Source: Cryptomeria japonica
Taxonomy: Eukaryota; Streptophyta; Pinopsida; Cupressales; Cupressaceae
Length of the DNA: 64,000 bases
Direction of reading: 5' to 3'
NCBI RefSeq assembly: GCF_030272615.1
Contig: NC_081411.1
Span: forward strand, 212,368,744 to 212,432,743
Positions 51,930 through 61,805 of this stretch are shown here, in pieces; the stretch's first letter is position 1; each line of letters starts with the position of its first letter. The notes under the pieces were generated by a model, which ran no database searches, was not told the origin of the DNA, and saw nothing but the letters and a program-made list of their open reading frames with translations. The position numbers and the translations under genes are program-made.

Positions 51930-52084
51930 TAACACATTAACATTATTATAATATTATTTATTTATTAATTTTTATTTTTTTTTAAAATAACAATTAAAAT
52001 AATAAATACAATTTAAAAACTAAAAATAACATTAAACACTAACAATACTACCCTAAGGCAGTGTTGCTACCATATGGCAGTCAA

Positions 52085-52180
52085 CGCTACCCTTGGGTAG
52101 CGCTGCTGCCCTATGGTAGCACACGCTACCTATGGGTAGTGCTGCTGCCCTAAGGCAACAACCGCTACCCTTGGGTAGCA
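52085..52180. repeat. Hairpin array with 39-bp period
   Basis: Three copies of an 18-bp palindrome of the form cgctacccttgggtagcg at 52,085, 52,124 and 52,163, exactly 39 bp apart and joined by gctgccctanggnag-like linkers. It is at the same relative place as the unrelated-sequence array at 40.27-40.38 kb in the outer LTR. Confidence 0.9.
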
Positions 52181-53623
52181 CTGCTGCCCTATTGGGTAGA
52201 GTGCGTGCGCGTGGGTAGAGGCAATGCCTCCCCACTAAATTAGTAATTTATTAATTTATTTATTTTTATTATTTTATTATTTTTTTAAATTAAATTTTCT
52301 TTTAAAACCACAAAAAAAATAAAATTACTGTTTATCAAAACTGTTTCAACAGCATAAACATAAATACCCAAATTCAATAAAATTCTTTTACATAATTTTA
52401 TTCAAACATTTAAAAAAAAAATTAGATACTCATAAATTTAATTCAAAATTAAACTTATTCCTTAAGTGATCAACAATTCCCACATAGGTACCATTATTTG
52501 AAAAAATATCAGAACAAATCAAACAAGAGAGGATAATTTTCTCAAGTAAATAACCTTTCTCCTAAATCGTGCAATTTCCATGCACCATAAAAACTTGACA
52601 AATTTTCTATAATAATTTTCCTAATTTTCCCAAAATTACATTTTTCCCATAAACAAGAAATACACATCAGGCATGAATTTTCAAACAAAACTCAAATTCA
52701 CCAGAAGAGGGTTTGTATTTAAAAATAACTTTACACACACACATCAATCAGAGAAGAATAGAAATATTTACTAAAAACCCACAACTAAGAATTCATCCAA
52801 CCTGGTATAGCTTTCCTGGAAGAAATTTGTAGAAAAGCCCTTAATCCCTTCAATAACTTCTAATAAATTCCTTCACCTAAATTCTTAACCTATTCTTGTG
52901 TGTCCCTGTGTGTAACTAAAATAAAGACCCAACCCCTATTTAAACTAAAATTCTAGGTTCAATAGCTTTTTCACAAAAACCCTAAATTTAGAATAATAGT
53001 AATTTTTTTATTTTATTTTCTAAATTTATCACATGCAATAATTAAAGAACATTATTCTTTCTTTTCTTTTCTCATGCACATTAATTAATTTTCTAAATAA
53101 AGAATTAATACAATATTTTAATTCTGAATAATCCTTTTATTCATTTATTTATTCTTTTATTTATTTAATCATTTATTTATTTAAAATTCAAGGAAACAAT
53201 AAATATATTTAATCTAATTTATTTAAATAACAATATATTTCAAATACCATGTAGCTTGCAACTTAATTTAATAATTTCTTTAATTAACTAAATTTATAAT
53301 CTCAATGCATAAAAAATACAATACTGAGATAATTTCATAAACTTAATTAATTAAATCCACTAAAACACTCAAATTAAACAAATCTCAAGCAATTACCCAT
53401 AAAAGATAAAATGACAAAATACGAAGACCGAACTAACTGACAAGACGACCAACTGATGACACTCATACAAGTGTAACTGAGTAAAATAGGGTCAACTACT
53501 ATCTCCTCCACTTCCATGGGAAAGTATAAGGCACTCTTAGACCTGTGAAGCCAGGTGGAGACGATACCCCGTACCTGCCCGGTACTTGTACCTACAATAT
53601 CCTACATCACTGAACCACACATG

Positions 53624-53645
53624 CATATATATATATATATATATA
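53624..53645. repeat. AT microsatellite
   Basis: About ten AT units near the right end of the second TGTAATGCCCC LTR. Confidence 0.9.
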
Positions 53646-54064
53646 GAAAACACAGCATACACACCGATGAAGGAGAATCGCGAGGTTCCCTGTCTCACCG
53701 AAATGAGTGAAGGAAAATCGTCCCCTTGCATCCAATACACTCGCAAACACACAACATATAATTCCACATTGCATAAATAAAGTAAAATGTCAGTACATAG
53801 CAATAATACATAAAATGCCATAAATCACAAGTACTGAAATACTGCAAATAAACTATACATCTCATCTCCAAATAAAGCATAATGTCATAAAAATCTGAAT
53901 AACATATCATGGTAATGTATCCATTGAAAAACAACCAATAATAAAATATGAGTCTACTGAGTTCAAACTAGCAGGGGTACTACATCCTTACTTGCAGGTT
54001 AATCACTTATGGGTTTTAGTGGAAGGCTTTTGCATTCGTACAAATTAATTCAAGCCTACTTCAA

Positions 54065-54859
54065 ATGGATTTTTTCAGTATCTTTATGGGAAATTCAGGA
54101 CATTTTCTCTTTCAAATACATTTCTCTGTCATTTTCAAAAATCAGTTCCTTGTTTATTTCTGGTTTTCGGTGATCTTCATTCTGCAAATGCCTTCCTCTC
54201 TGCTTGTTGGAGTTTATAGAGTGGTTTTAGAAGCTAGATCATTGGGGGAAGAAGATGCAATTGAGGAGAATTCTGTTAAACTTGGCAAGGTTTTCAATCT
54301 GTTTACTGCTGCGGTGGACTTTGAGTTTCGCAGGCTTTTGGGATGTCGGTGGTTACAGGTTGGTCGTCAAGTTTCTTATGATGAGCTTCTCTCTCATTTT
54401 CTTACTATTTGTTTTGATGTTCTGCTCGATATGGATTTGGTTCACCTCTTGGTATCCACGTTTGTCTTCCCGACAATGTGCAATTGGGAGTTGGTCTCTC
54501 TTGCATTGGCTAGTTATCGGTTTGATATGAGTTCTTGTTATTACGAGGGTTTTCTTCCTTGCCATGAGCTTTTGGCTAATGGCTGGTCTGGTCATTTGCT
54601 TCATCAGTTACGCATGGGATTGATATGCGATTCCTTGGAAAATACTAGAGCCTCTATGGATTTTTTGTTGTACTTGTCTCTTGACCATTATGTGGATAAA
54701 GCATGGGTTGTTTTTCAGGCTTTACATTCATTAATCTCTTTGGGATTTTTATGCTCTGCTCCTGCTTGCGTGGCATTCCCTCTAAGGGTGATTCCACCTC
54801 TGTTCTCTTCTCACGAGCCACTGGATGAGAGCTCTAGTACCTGGTTTTTGGACAACTAA
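54065..54859 (+). CDS. 264-codon open frame of unknown function in the LINE 3' region
   Basis: An uninterrupted frame (MDFFSIFMGNSGHFLF...SSTWFLDN) on the LINE sense strand, between the nested LTR and the LINE poly-A. The first ~45 residues are hydrophobic and Phe-rich. The rest mixes acidic and Leu/Cys-rich segments. I recognise no domain. Local DNA is T-rich, so stop codons (which need A) are scarcer than average and the frame could be accidental. Alternatively it is a third ORF carried by this LINE. Overlapping frames on both strands are shorter. Confidence 0.3.
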   Translation: MDFFSIFMGNSGHFLFQIHFSVIFKNQFLVYFWFSVIFILQMPSSLLVGVYRVVLEARSLGEEDAIEENSVKLGKVFNLFTAAVDFEFRRLLGCRWLQVGRQVSYDELLSHFLTICFDVLLDMDLVHLLVSTFVFPTMCNWELVSLALASYRFDMSSCYYEGFLPCHELLANGWSGHLLHQLRMGLICDSLENTRASMDFLLYLSLDHYVDKAWVVFQALHSLISLGFLCSAPACVAFPLRVIPPLFSSHEPLDESSSTWFLDN

Positions 54860-56084
54860 CATATTTTCTCTTTTGTAGCTGGTAGTATGGTTTTTTGCAG
54901 GAATGAAGGCTACATGGCTTCTTTTTGGTTCGAAATGGTTAGCTATGGCCCTAACAAAGAATTTTCTCTTATTCATCTGCCTTGTGGTTCTTCATGTTCA
55001 TCTCTTCTTCGGTTGGAGTAATTCTGGTTTGAAGTTGTCCTATGGGACTTTTCTAAAAAATATCAGAAATAGGAGGGTGGGGGTTTCATCAGTATATATA
55101 TTGTAAAGGGTACTATATATGTCTGTTAAGTCTTAATATGGCTACAACCGGAGGTTTTCTTGCGGGTTCTTTCCTGCCGGTATGCCATGTCTGAACCCGA
55201 TGTAAACTCTTTATCATTAATATATAGTTCAGTGGATTTTCCACTTTTATTAAAAAAAAATTAAAATATTTTAGATTAAAATAAAATCTCCAAATTCATT
55301 CTTTCAAAACTATATCAAATATAAATATAAAAATTGCTTTTCTAATTAAAATTGATTTTCTTTAAATAACTAAAATCAACCTTTCTATTTTTAAACGGGT
55401 AAAGAGATTAATTTAATTCTATTTCAATTAAATTTAAATCTTTCCTTCCAAAAGCATAAACAAAATAAATTAATCAATTTAAAATTAACCATTTAATCAA
55501 ACTTGCTTTCAACTTGAATTGAGCAATTCTAATTAACGATTAATCGCATAAAGGGAACCTATTTAATTTAGTCCCTTAATTACTAATGCATAAACACACA
55601 TTAAATCAATTTAAATATTAAGGATTAATTACTCAATTTAACCACACACAAACACGTAACCCAAGAAGGTCAAACAAACAAACGACCTGCATACCCAACC
55701 AAAGGGAATACTGACGACGCTCACTTGAGCATGACTAGGGTCAAACGAGGGTCTTACGACCATCTAATCCAAACTCTAAGGGCCAAAGAGATACACTCAA
55801 ACCTGCAAATCCAGGTGGAGGCAAACCTCGCACCCATGCGGTACTATACCTGAAATCTTTTGCAACCAAGAGTCATACACACATACATATATATACTTAA
55901 TGAAAGTGTTAGCCTGAGTTAATAACACAAAATGGAAGAACTAATAAACTTGCATACGAATTGATGTGAAAACCACATTAACATGTATGCACAGTAATTA
56001 AAACATCTGACTATAACATTATAACATGATAAACTAATCCAGGTCAAACTGAGATTAGAAACTGATTAGGGCAGGGGTATTACA

Positions 56085-57720
56085 ATGTTATACAAAAAAT
56101 GGAAAATTCTTTTGAGACTACTGGTGCACAAATCTCTAGAAATATTACGAGAAAAAGATGAGACTTTTGATGAACAATTTTAGATACAATTGTAGAAAAA
56201 TAATCATGGAGGGAAAAGAGAGGTTAGACTCCACTCTATCTCCCAAATAATGGGATGCATTGAAATAAATTATGCATTTAAAAAAATATTTGACAAAGAG
56301 TAACAAAGGCAAGAGACAAAGAGGTAATGTGAGGGCTGGATATACATTTGGCCAAGGTAGGTTGCAGGCCGAAACAAACAAATTTGGAGTAAATGTATTT
56401 TATTTTTGGTTCAATTTACATTGTGATATTTATTTTAATTTTTTATTGAATTGACTATATGTTGAAATTGACATTGCATTTTAGGTGGAAAACAGTAATA
56501 GAGAAACATGTGTAGAAGATATTGTCAATTATATGGCAACACTATATCTTAGTAAATCTAAGAGTAGGATGAAGTGGAAATCTAGTTCGTCAATAGAGAT
56601 TTCATTGCCATCTGTTATACCTCCAATAAGAGCCTCTCTATATTATCTTAACTCAAATGAAGGGTACCAACATTTAATGAGTTGCATATACAGTCTCATT
56701 GAGAAACTTTCACAGTTGGTTACCTCCGTTAAGCCTATAGTTTTTGCATGGAATGAGCATAATTCCACAGATTTAAATGAGGTAAGAGTCTCCGTTGATC
56801 TCATTTATTCTTGTTTGGAAATTTTATATATAAGTGCCTCTTAATATGTAGATTTAAATATGAGTGTAGGAGAATCCAACGTAGTTTCTTTATTGTTGGA
56901 GTGATCTAGAAAATGTTCTTTTGGATAAATTTATAACTTTCATTTTTTACTTGACTATTGAATGCTTTGTATAACTTTTTGCATTATGGTTATACGACAT
57001 GCAGAGAAATTTTATCAAATTAGCACGAAAATAAAAATGCCTTGATGTCAATAGAGCTATTGATATCGATAGTGATCATGATGAACTAGAAATGAAGAAT
57101 GTGCATCACAATCATAGCTGTGCTGAAGTTGAGGTAATATAATAGTTGCTTTTAGTTATCTGTCCTAATGTTTTGCAATTCTTCATGGTTAAAATGTTCT
57201 TTTGGAAAAAAAATTATAGCTTTTTCATTCTTTAAGCTGTAAGTCAATCTATTCCAATGTTTTGTCATTCTTCTTTTGAACAAAAATGTATAGCTTTTGC
57301 ATTTTTTAAGTTGTAAGTTGATTTGTCCTAATGTTTTGTCATTCTTATTTTGGACAAAAATTTATAGCTTTGTATTCTTTAAGTTGTAAGTTAAGCTATC
57401 CCAATGTTTTTTCATTCTTCATGCTTAAAATATTATTTAAAAAAAAAAATTATAGGTTTTTCATTCTTTACTTGACTTATATTAATTTTTGCATGATGAT
57501 TAAACCACATGCAAAGCAATTATATGAAAGCATTCAAACGAAAAGAAAAAGGCCCTGCCATTAGAGCTCTCTACAAACCTGCACAATTTCACGTTAGTGT
57601 TGATAGTGATTATGTTGAACTCGACGAGCATGTGCATGATATTCATAGTAGTAGTGGTGCTGAATTTGAGGTGAGTGCTATGAAACCACATGCAAGTAAG
57701 TACTGTTCAAGTAAGTAATG
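56085..57720 (+). pseudogene. Second transposon gene (PTTA/TNP1-like), 3' part
   Basis: Continues the gene split at 37,995. The first piece runs to about 56,440 with stops and a frameshift, and includes KKYLTKSNKGKRQRGN and YTFGQGRLQAETNKFGV, similar to the S-x-N-K-x-N-R...H-T-x-G region of plant PTTA transposases. An acceptor-like cattttag at 56,484 opens a 99-codon frame (VENSNRETCVED...DLNE) closed by a donor-like gaggtaagag near 56,780. Two further exon-like pieces follow, near 57,003-57,132 and 57,508-57,671, each starting after acatgca and ending gttgag or tttgag then gta/gtg. They resemble each other, suggesting exon duplication. I am unsure that all the later exons belong to the same gene. 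Confidence 0.4.
57165..57480. repeat. ~80-bp tandem repeats in a probable intron
   Basis: Four diverged copies of a unit of the form tcctaatgttttgtcattcttnntttggacaaaaatttatagctttttcattctttaagttgtaag, beginning near 57,165, 57,248, 57,328 and 57,400. They separate two similar exon-like pieces. Confidence 0.8.
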
Positions 57721-58391
57721 GTTTTTTTTTTTGGATCGATAACTATGATATATTTTATTAATATTAAAAATTAATAATTACATATTTTCAGCTGTAGTTC
57801 ACACATTAATGGTATTAGATTAAAAAAGACTAGTATCTCCATCCCAAAAAACTACCATCCACAATAGACCCCTAACCGGGTAGTAAATTGCCATTTATAG
57901 AACATGTACATAGTAATAAAATCTTGCCACCTTTTCAAGCCTAAAGCCCACCCAAACATCACATTCCAAAACCTAGATGGGTACAAAAAATATCAAAACC
58001 CCCTTCCCAATGATGATAGAAAAGCTGCCCAAAAACCCTCATTACAAACATTATCAAAATAAAAAAGCATACAAGAGTAGGAGAAAAACAGGGATCATTT
58101 CATGCCCACGGTAGCCAATTCTGTACACAATGCCTTAGGCCTCGATGTCTTTGTCTTCATAGCACCCTGCTTCCTTTCCATTTTAGCCTTCACATCCACA
58201 ATCACCAACACATTATTTGACACAACCACCCTTTGTTGGGTGAAACCCTTAAGTGAATCCCACCCAATGAGTGCCTCAACCCACCATTCATCCTTAATGT
58301 TGCACCCATTTGGCCAACACAAAAACATAATTAATTCATACACCTCCCTAGTGTCATAACCCTCTTTTTAGACCTTGATATGAATTGTTAT
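57721..58391 (-). mobile_element. 5'-truncated LINE, 3' end only
   Basis: A T13-like run at 57,721-57,733 is the poly-A tail of a minus-strand element. Upstream of it lies a G/T-rich LINE-like 3' region, and before that an 82-codon frame (58,343-58,095) containing FLCWPNGCNIKDEWWVEALI and WDSLKGFTQQRVVVSN. I do not recognise this protein piece. It could be the C-terminus of a LINE ORF2 or a captured gene. The element is cut at 58,392 by a poly-G LTR. Confidence 0.55.
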
Positions 58392-59173
58392 TGTTAGGAT
58401 TCCCATAGATACTGAGAGCGGGGGGGGGGGGGGGGGGGGGTAAAGCAGTATCTAACTGGTGAGTTGAATTTCTCGACTTAAAACATGCAGAACATATTAT
58501 AACAGTGTACCGGTATGCAAGAAATAATGCAATAAACAAATGAAAGTAACCACATAAGAAACACACCATAACACAAGATTTTAACTAGGAAACCTGGTGT
58601 GGGAAAAACCTCGGTGGGATTTGTGACCCACAATATTCACTTACTGGCCAATAAGGGAATATTACTTACAATAGGGGGCCTGCACATGCAGGAAGGCCAA
58701 GTGCCTATAGCTCACTGCTCAATGGGAAGTCTCACTGACTTACAATGTGGATTATGCAAATCCAATGTCTTGTACTACTTTACAATAGCATCTTCAATGC
58801 CAGATTCAGTACCGGTTTCTGCTCTGTTCCTTACATATACCCCTTAACCTATATTTCGCATAATAGGTCTACCTCCTAATTTTTCTCCATACATATAAAA
58901 TGTCTACAATGATCTCTCTTATATATGAGAGTCATTTTACAACATGCCAAGTCAGCTTACAAAGTTTTTACAATAATAAACAAAATATAATATATCAAAA
59001 ATCCTGTCGGCCTCTATGTCGGTATGCTTCCTTTTTCTGCCGGTGCCGGTGTAGAGTGTGATCTGTTGATGCCGGTGTGATGCCTTGCCGATGCCATAGG
59101 ATTGTAAGGTTGCCATCAATGACAAAACCTTCAATCACCTTCAATGTCTCATTGGAGTGTGCATATGCCAACA
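58392..59173 (-). repeat. Poly-G family LTR, copy 4 (3' LTR of a minus-strand element)
   Basis: On the plus strand it runs from TGTTAGGATTCCC to ATATGCCAACA (782 bp). Read on the minus strand it starts TGTTGGCATATG, directly after a purine tract. It has a run of 21 G at 58,420-58,440, GTCATTGATGGCAA near its start and the shared ggtgtgggaaaaacctcggtggg motif. A TATA box (minus strand CTCATATATAAGAG) lies at 58,915-58,930. Confidence 0.85.
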
Positions 59174-59194
59174 ATCTCCCCCTTTGGCATTGAT
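59174..59194 (-). other. Polypurine tract of the minus-strand element
   Basis: The minus strand reads CATCAATGCCAAAGGGGGAGA directly before the LTR start TGTTGGC. A near-duplicate (tgatgccaaagggggag) lies about 142 bp upstream, at 59,316-59,336, and may be a second or older priming site. Confidence 0.85.
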
Positions 59195-59394
59195 GGCAAC
59201 ACTCATGAGAAATTTCAAAAGTGTATAAAAAAATGTGAGGTCCAAAAGTGTTACCAAAAATGTGTGCTCCCCCTGAGCATATGATTCCTGTGATATTGAA
59301 TTTTCTCATACCACTACTCCCCCTTTGGCATCAATGACAAAGTTTGTCAAGATGTCAGTAGAGTTTGTGGTTTCAACCTTGTAACTGGGTAGTT

Positions 59395-61805
59395 ACAATT
59401 TTAAATAGATCTGTCAAAATTAAGTTTATACTCTCCATAAACTTTTTACTGTCTCTGATAGCTGTTTCTGTCCTTTGAACTGTACCGGCGAGATGTTGCA
59501 TGTGCTCTGTCGGTGTCCTTTGTTCCTATACAAGTGCATCAGATATCTCTTTCCAAATGAATGCTAGATAGTCCAATCTTGGACTCAATCTTAACCTTAA
59601 ACTTTTTGCCTTATTCTCTATTTTCTCCTTTTCTCTTCCCAACTTTAGTAATTCATCCTCAAAATTTGTTATCTGCTATTCAAAAACTGATAGTGTATTT
59701 GGTGAATTAACAAAATTATCTGCAAGTTTATTTATTACATCCTGTACCTTGCTTATTTGCTTATCTATATCAGCTGTTAGTAGGTTTGTCTTGCAGGTGT
59801 CTTTGTACAAAGTCTTGAACTCTTTTAGTAAATTACATAGTTTCGGTAGAAGTGTGTCAAATTCTCTGGTACACTTCTTTATCTGATTTTCAAAGAATTT
59901 TTGCTTTTCAATTTCTACCTTATTCTTCAAAGCCTCTTGCTCAATTGTCACTGTGTTTTCATTGATGTATTTTGACAAAATTTCAATTTGATTTAATGAA
60001 TCCTTATTGTCTATGTTACAGTTAGGAGCTAGCCTCTTCAAAATTGGTATGGTGTCATATATAGCCTTATAAGCTTTTGAGCTGCAATCTGTTATCTTCT
60101 TAATTGAATCTAAGAGTATTTCTGTTACATTGGTTGATTTATATCCTGCTGATGAGGAACTAATATTCTGAATACTGCCGATGGTAGAAGTAACCAAGCT
60201 TGTTGTGACCTCTGGTAGGTCAGTCTGTGTTTCCATTTCTTTAAGAAATGGTTGTGACCTCTTGTCTCTTTGTTTGTTACTCTGCCTCAGTTTGAGTCTG
60301 AGTTTCTACTTATTGTTCTTTGTCATCTGCCGGTCTCCCTTGTGTGTTATCAGTTTGCTTAGCTACTGGTGGCATACTATCCATGTCTGTCTTACCAGTT
60401 GTATCTTTGTCCACCACAATGTTGATCTTTTGTGTGTCAACATCTACTGTATATAAGACTTTAGGGTTAGGATTGACATCCTGTTCATTCATACTTTGAA
60501 CCGCCAGTTGATCTTCTATAGTTGTTGTTGTTGTTGTTACTGGTGGAGTAGTCAAAGGAGGTGGGGTTAAGTTGTCTTTAACTTTGATACTGGGTGGTCC
60601 ACCAACTTTACCTTTACCCTTGTCCTTGTCCTTCTGATATACCTTTATAGGTTTATGGCTCATGTATTCTTCCTGTTTTTCTTTTTCAACTAGGAATGTG
60701 TCCCATGCATTTTCTGTTTCTTTAGTCACCTCATTAACTCTTCCTGCCATTAATGCAATGTGCCAATGTGCAGTAGAGAATACTGACCGGTTGGCTTCAA
60801 CAATTAAATTATCAATTTCTTTGGGTGAGTTCACCGGGTACACAACAAGTAGCTTTTCTATCTTGATTTTCTTGTCAAGTTCTACTACTGCTTGTCTTCT
60901 TGCTTCCAATCTTTGAAATAATTCATTTGGTACTTCATCTACTACTTCCATCAAAAATTTCTTATACATGTCCATGTGCAAAATAACACTATTTTCTACT
61001 CGTTCTTTTTCATCTGCTGTCAGAGTGTTATACAATTTTTCTATATTCTTTAGTTTTCCTTCCTCTGTAATTTCATTCAACAGTATGTCAAGGGGGGCCA
61101 TGTCCTGATTTGTCCTCTTCTTCTTCTTCTTAGGTGTCAGTTTCTTCTTTGGTGTTGTCTTCTTAACCGGAGATCTCACTGCTTGTTGTTTTTGTCTTGT
61201 CCTCCTGGGTGAGGGTGTGGTTGCCGGTGAGGGATCTCTTTTTCTTACAACTCTCTTGAAAGTTGTAGGCATGTCATTCTCCAAAGAAGTGCCTACCAGT
61301 GATAGGTGAGTTTCAGGTTGTAAAGTTCCTACCTCTTCCTCAGTAATACCTGTTTGTTTCATCACATCTTCTTTAATGGCCTTTTCCTGTCTAGAACCTC
61401 TTCTCACAACTGCTTCGACCTTCTTCACTCTCTTCTTAGATTGAATTTGTTTTTCTATGGTCTCAACACTACCAAATACTTCTTCCTTTGGTTCATTTGG
61501 TGCTTCTAGAAGTGCTTTAGCATATGTTTCAATGATGAGGTCATCAGTCTCATAACCCATTTCTGTTACCCAAATTGTCCTTGGGATGACTGCTTCCATC
61601 CATATCTTATCATTTTTGATTATAAAACATATTTCATCCTTATATTTGTCAACAATCTTTTCTGATAATCTGATTCTCTTCTTCATTTTGGCCTTAAGTG
61701 CTTGAAAGAGATCATGGATATTGTTTTCCTTATCTTCTCCCATATTGTTGAATAATTCTGTTAGCTGTTTACCTACCGGTATATCAAATCCAAGTTCTTT
61801 GTAAC
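59395..61805 (-). pseudogene. Long coiled-coil protein between interior and 3' LTR (element D)
   Basis: A 498-codon clean piece (61,805 to 60,310; the first few codons of the longer open frame belong to the adjacent LTR) followed, after one frameshift near 60,240-60,310, by 186 codons (60,236-59,676). It then continues through two TAG codons to about 59,395, so about 800 codons remain and the N-terminus is cut away by the LTR at 61,806. The N-terminal part is globular (ELGFDIPVGKQLTELFNNMG, then EICFIIKNDKIWMEAVIP). Then come a Lys/Arg/Pro stretch (SPRRTRQKQQAVRSPVKKT, with KKKKKR), a Thr run and a helical C-terminus with heptad-like Leu/Ile spacing. No enzymatic motif is visible. Its place just before the PPT and 3' LTR is where plant retroelements of the SIRE/Athila kind carry Env-like ORFs, but it could equally be the sole protein of a non-autonomous element. 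Confidence 0.6.

Larger units (their letters stand above)
50270..53984. mobile_element. Second TGTAATGCCCC-family solo LTR, inside the LINE 3' region
   Basis: Starts TGTAATGCCCCGCTAGG and ends AGCAGGGGTACTACA, with the target duplication tcctt at 50,265-50,269 and 53,985-53,989. Length is 3,715 bp. There are no internal coding features and no internal LTR copy, so it is read as a solo LTR. It is homologous to the outer LTR over its ends and middle (for example tggaagaaatttgtagaaaag near 52,816 against tggaagagatttgttgaagag near 40,914). Confidence 0.9.
41280..55260 (+). mobile_element. L1-type LINE, full-length-like, with two nested LTR insertions
   Basis: A non-LTR retrotransposon inserted in the outer LTR. 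The order is a 5' region from roughly 41,280 (exact start uncertain), ORF1 41,465-43,559, ORF2 43,556-49,282, a long T-rich 3' region 49,283-50,269 continuing at 53,985-55,251, and a poly-A tail at 55,252-55,260. It is interrupted by a poly-G LTR at about 46,758-48,291 and a TGTAATGCCCC LTR at 50,270-53,984. I found no convincing long target duplication. A ttaaaata-containing match (41,166 region against 55,261) is too weak to rely on. Confidence 0.85.
37996..56084. mobile_element. Outer solo LTR (TGTAATGCCCC family) split by a LINE
   Basis: The LTR starts TGTAATGCCCCGCCAGG at 37,996 and ends GGCAGGGGTATTACA at 56,084, flanked by the 5-bp target duplication atgtt (37,991-37,995 and 56,085-56,089). 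The ends form an inverted repeat (TGTAATGCCCC against GGGGTATTACA). Without the LINE (about 41,280-55,260) it is about 4.1 kb. There is no internal coding region of its own, so it reads as a solo LTR. The left part has an A17 run (38,060-38,076) and a hairpin array at 40.27-40.38 kb. Its right end matches the end of the second copy at 53.5-53.98 kb (cctgcaaatccaggtggagg against cctgtgaagccaggtggaga). Confidence 0.85.

Noticed and set aside
54353-54604. 83-codon open frame on the minus strand opposite the 264-codon frame
   Set aside because: Antisense to the longer frame, basic and without motif; a shadow.
58420-58440. G21 run as an assembly gap or artefact
   Set aside because: The other three copies of this LTR family have shorter G or C runs at the same place, so the tract is real, although its exact length may be unreliable.
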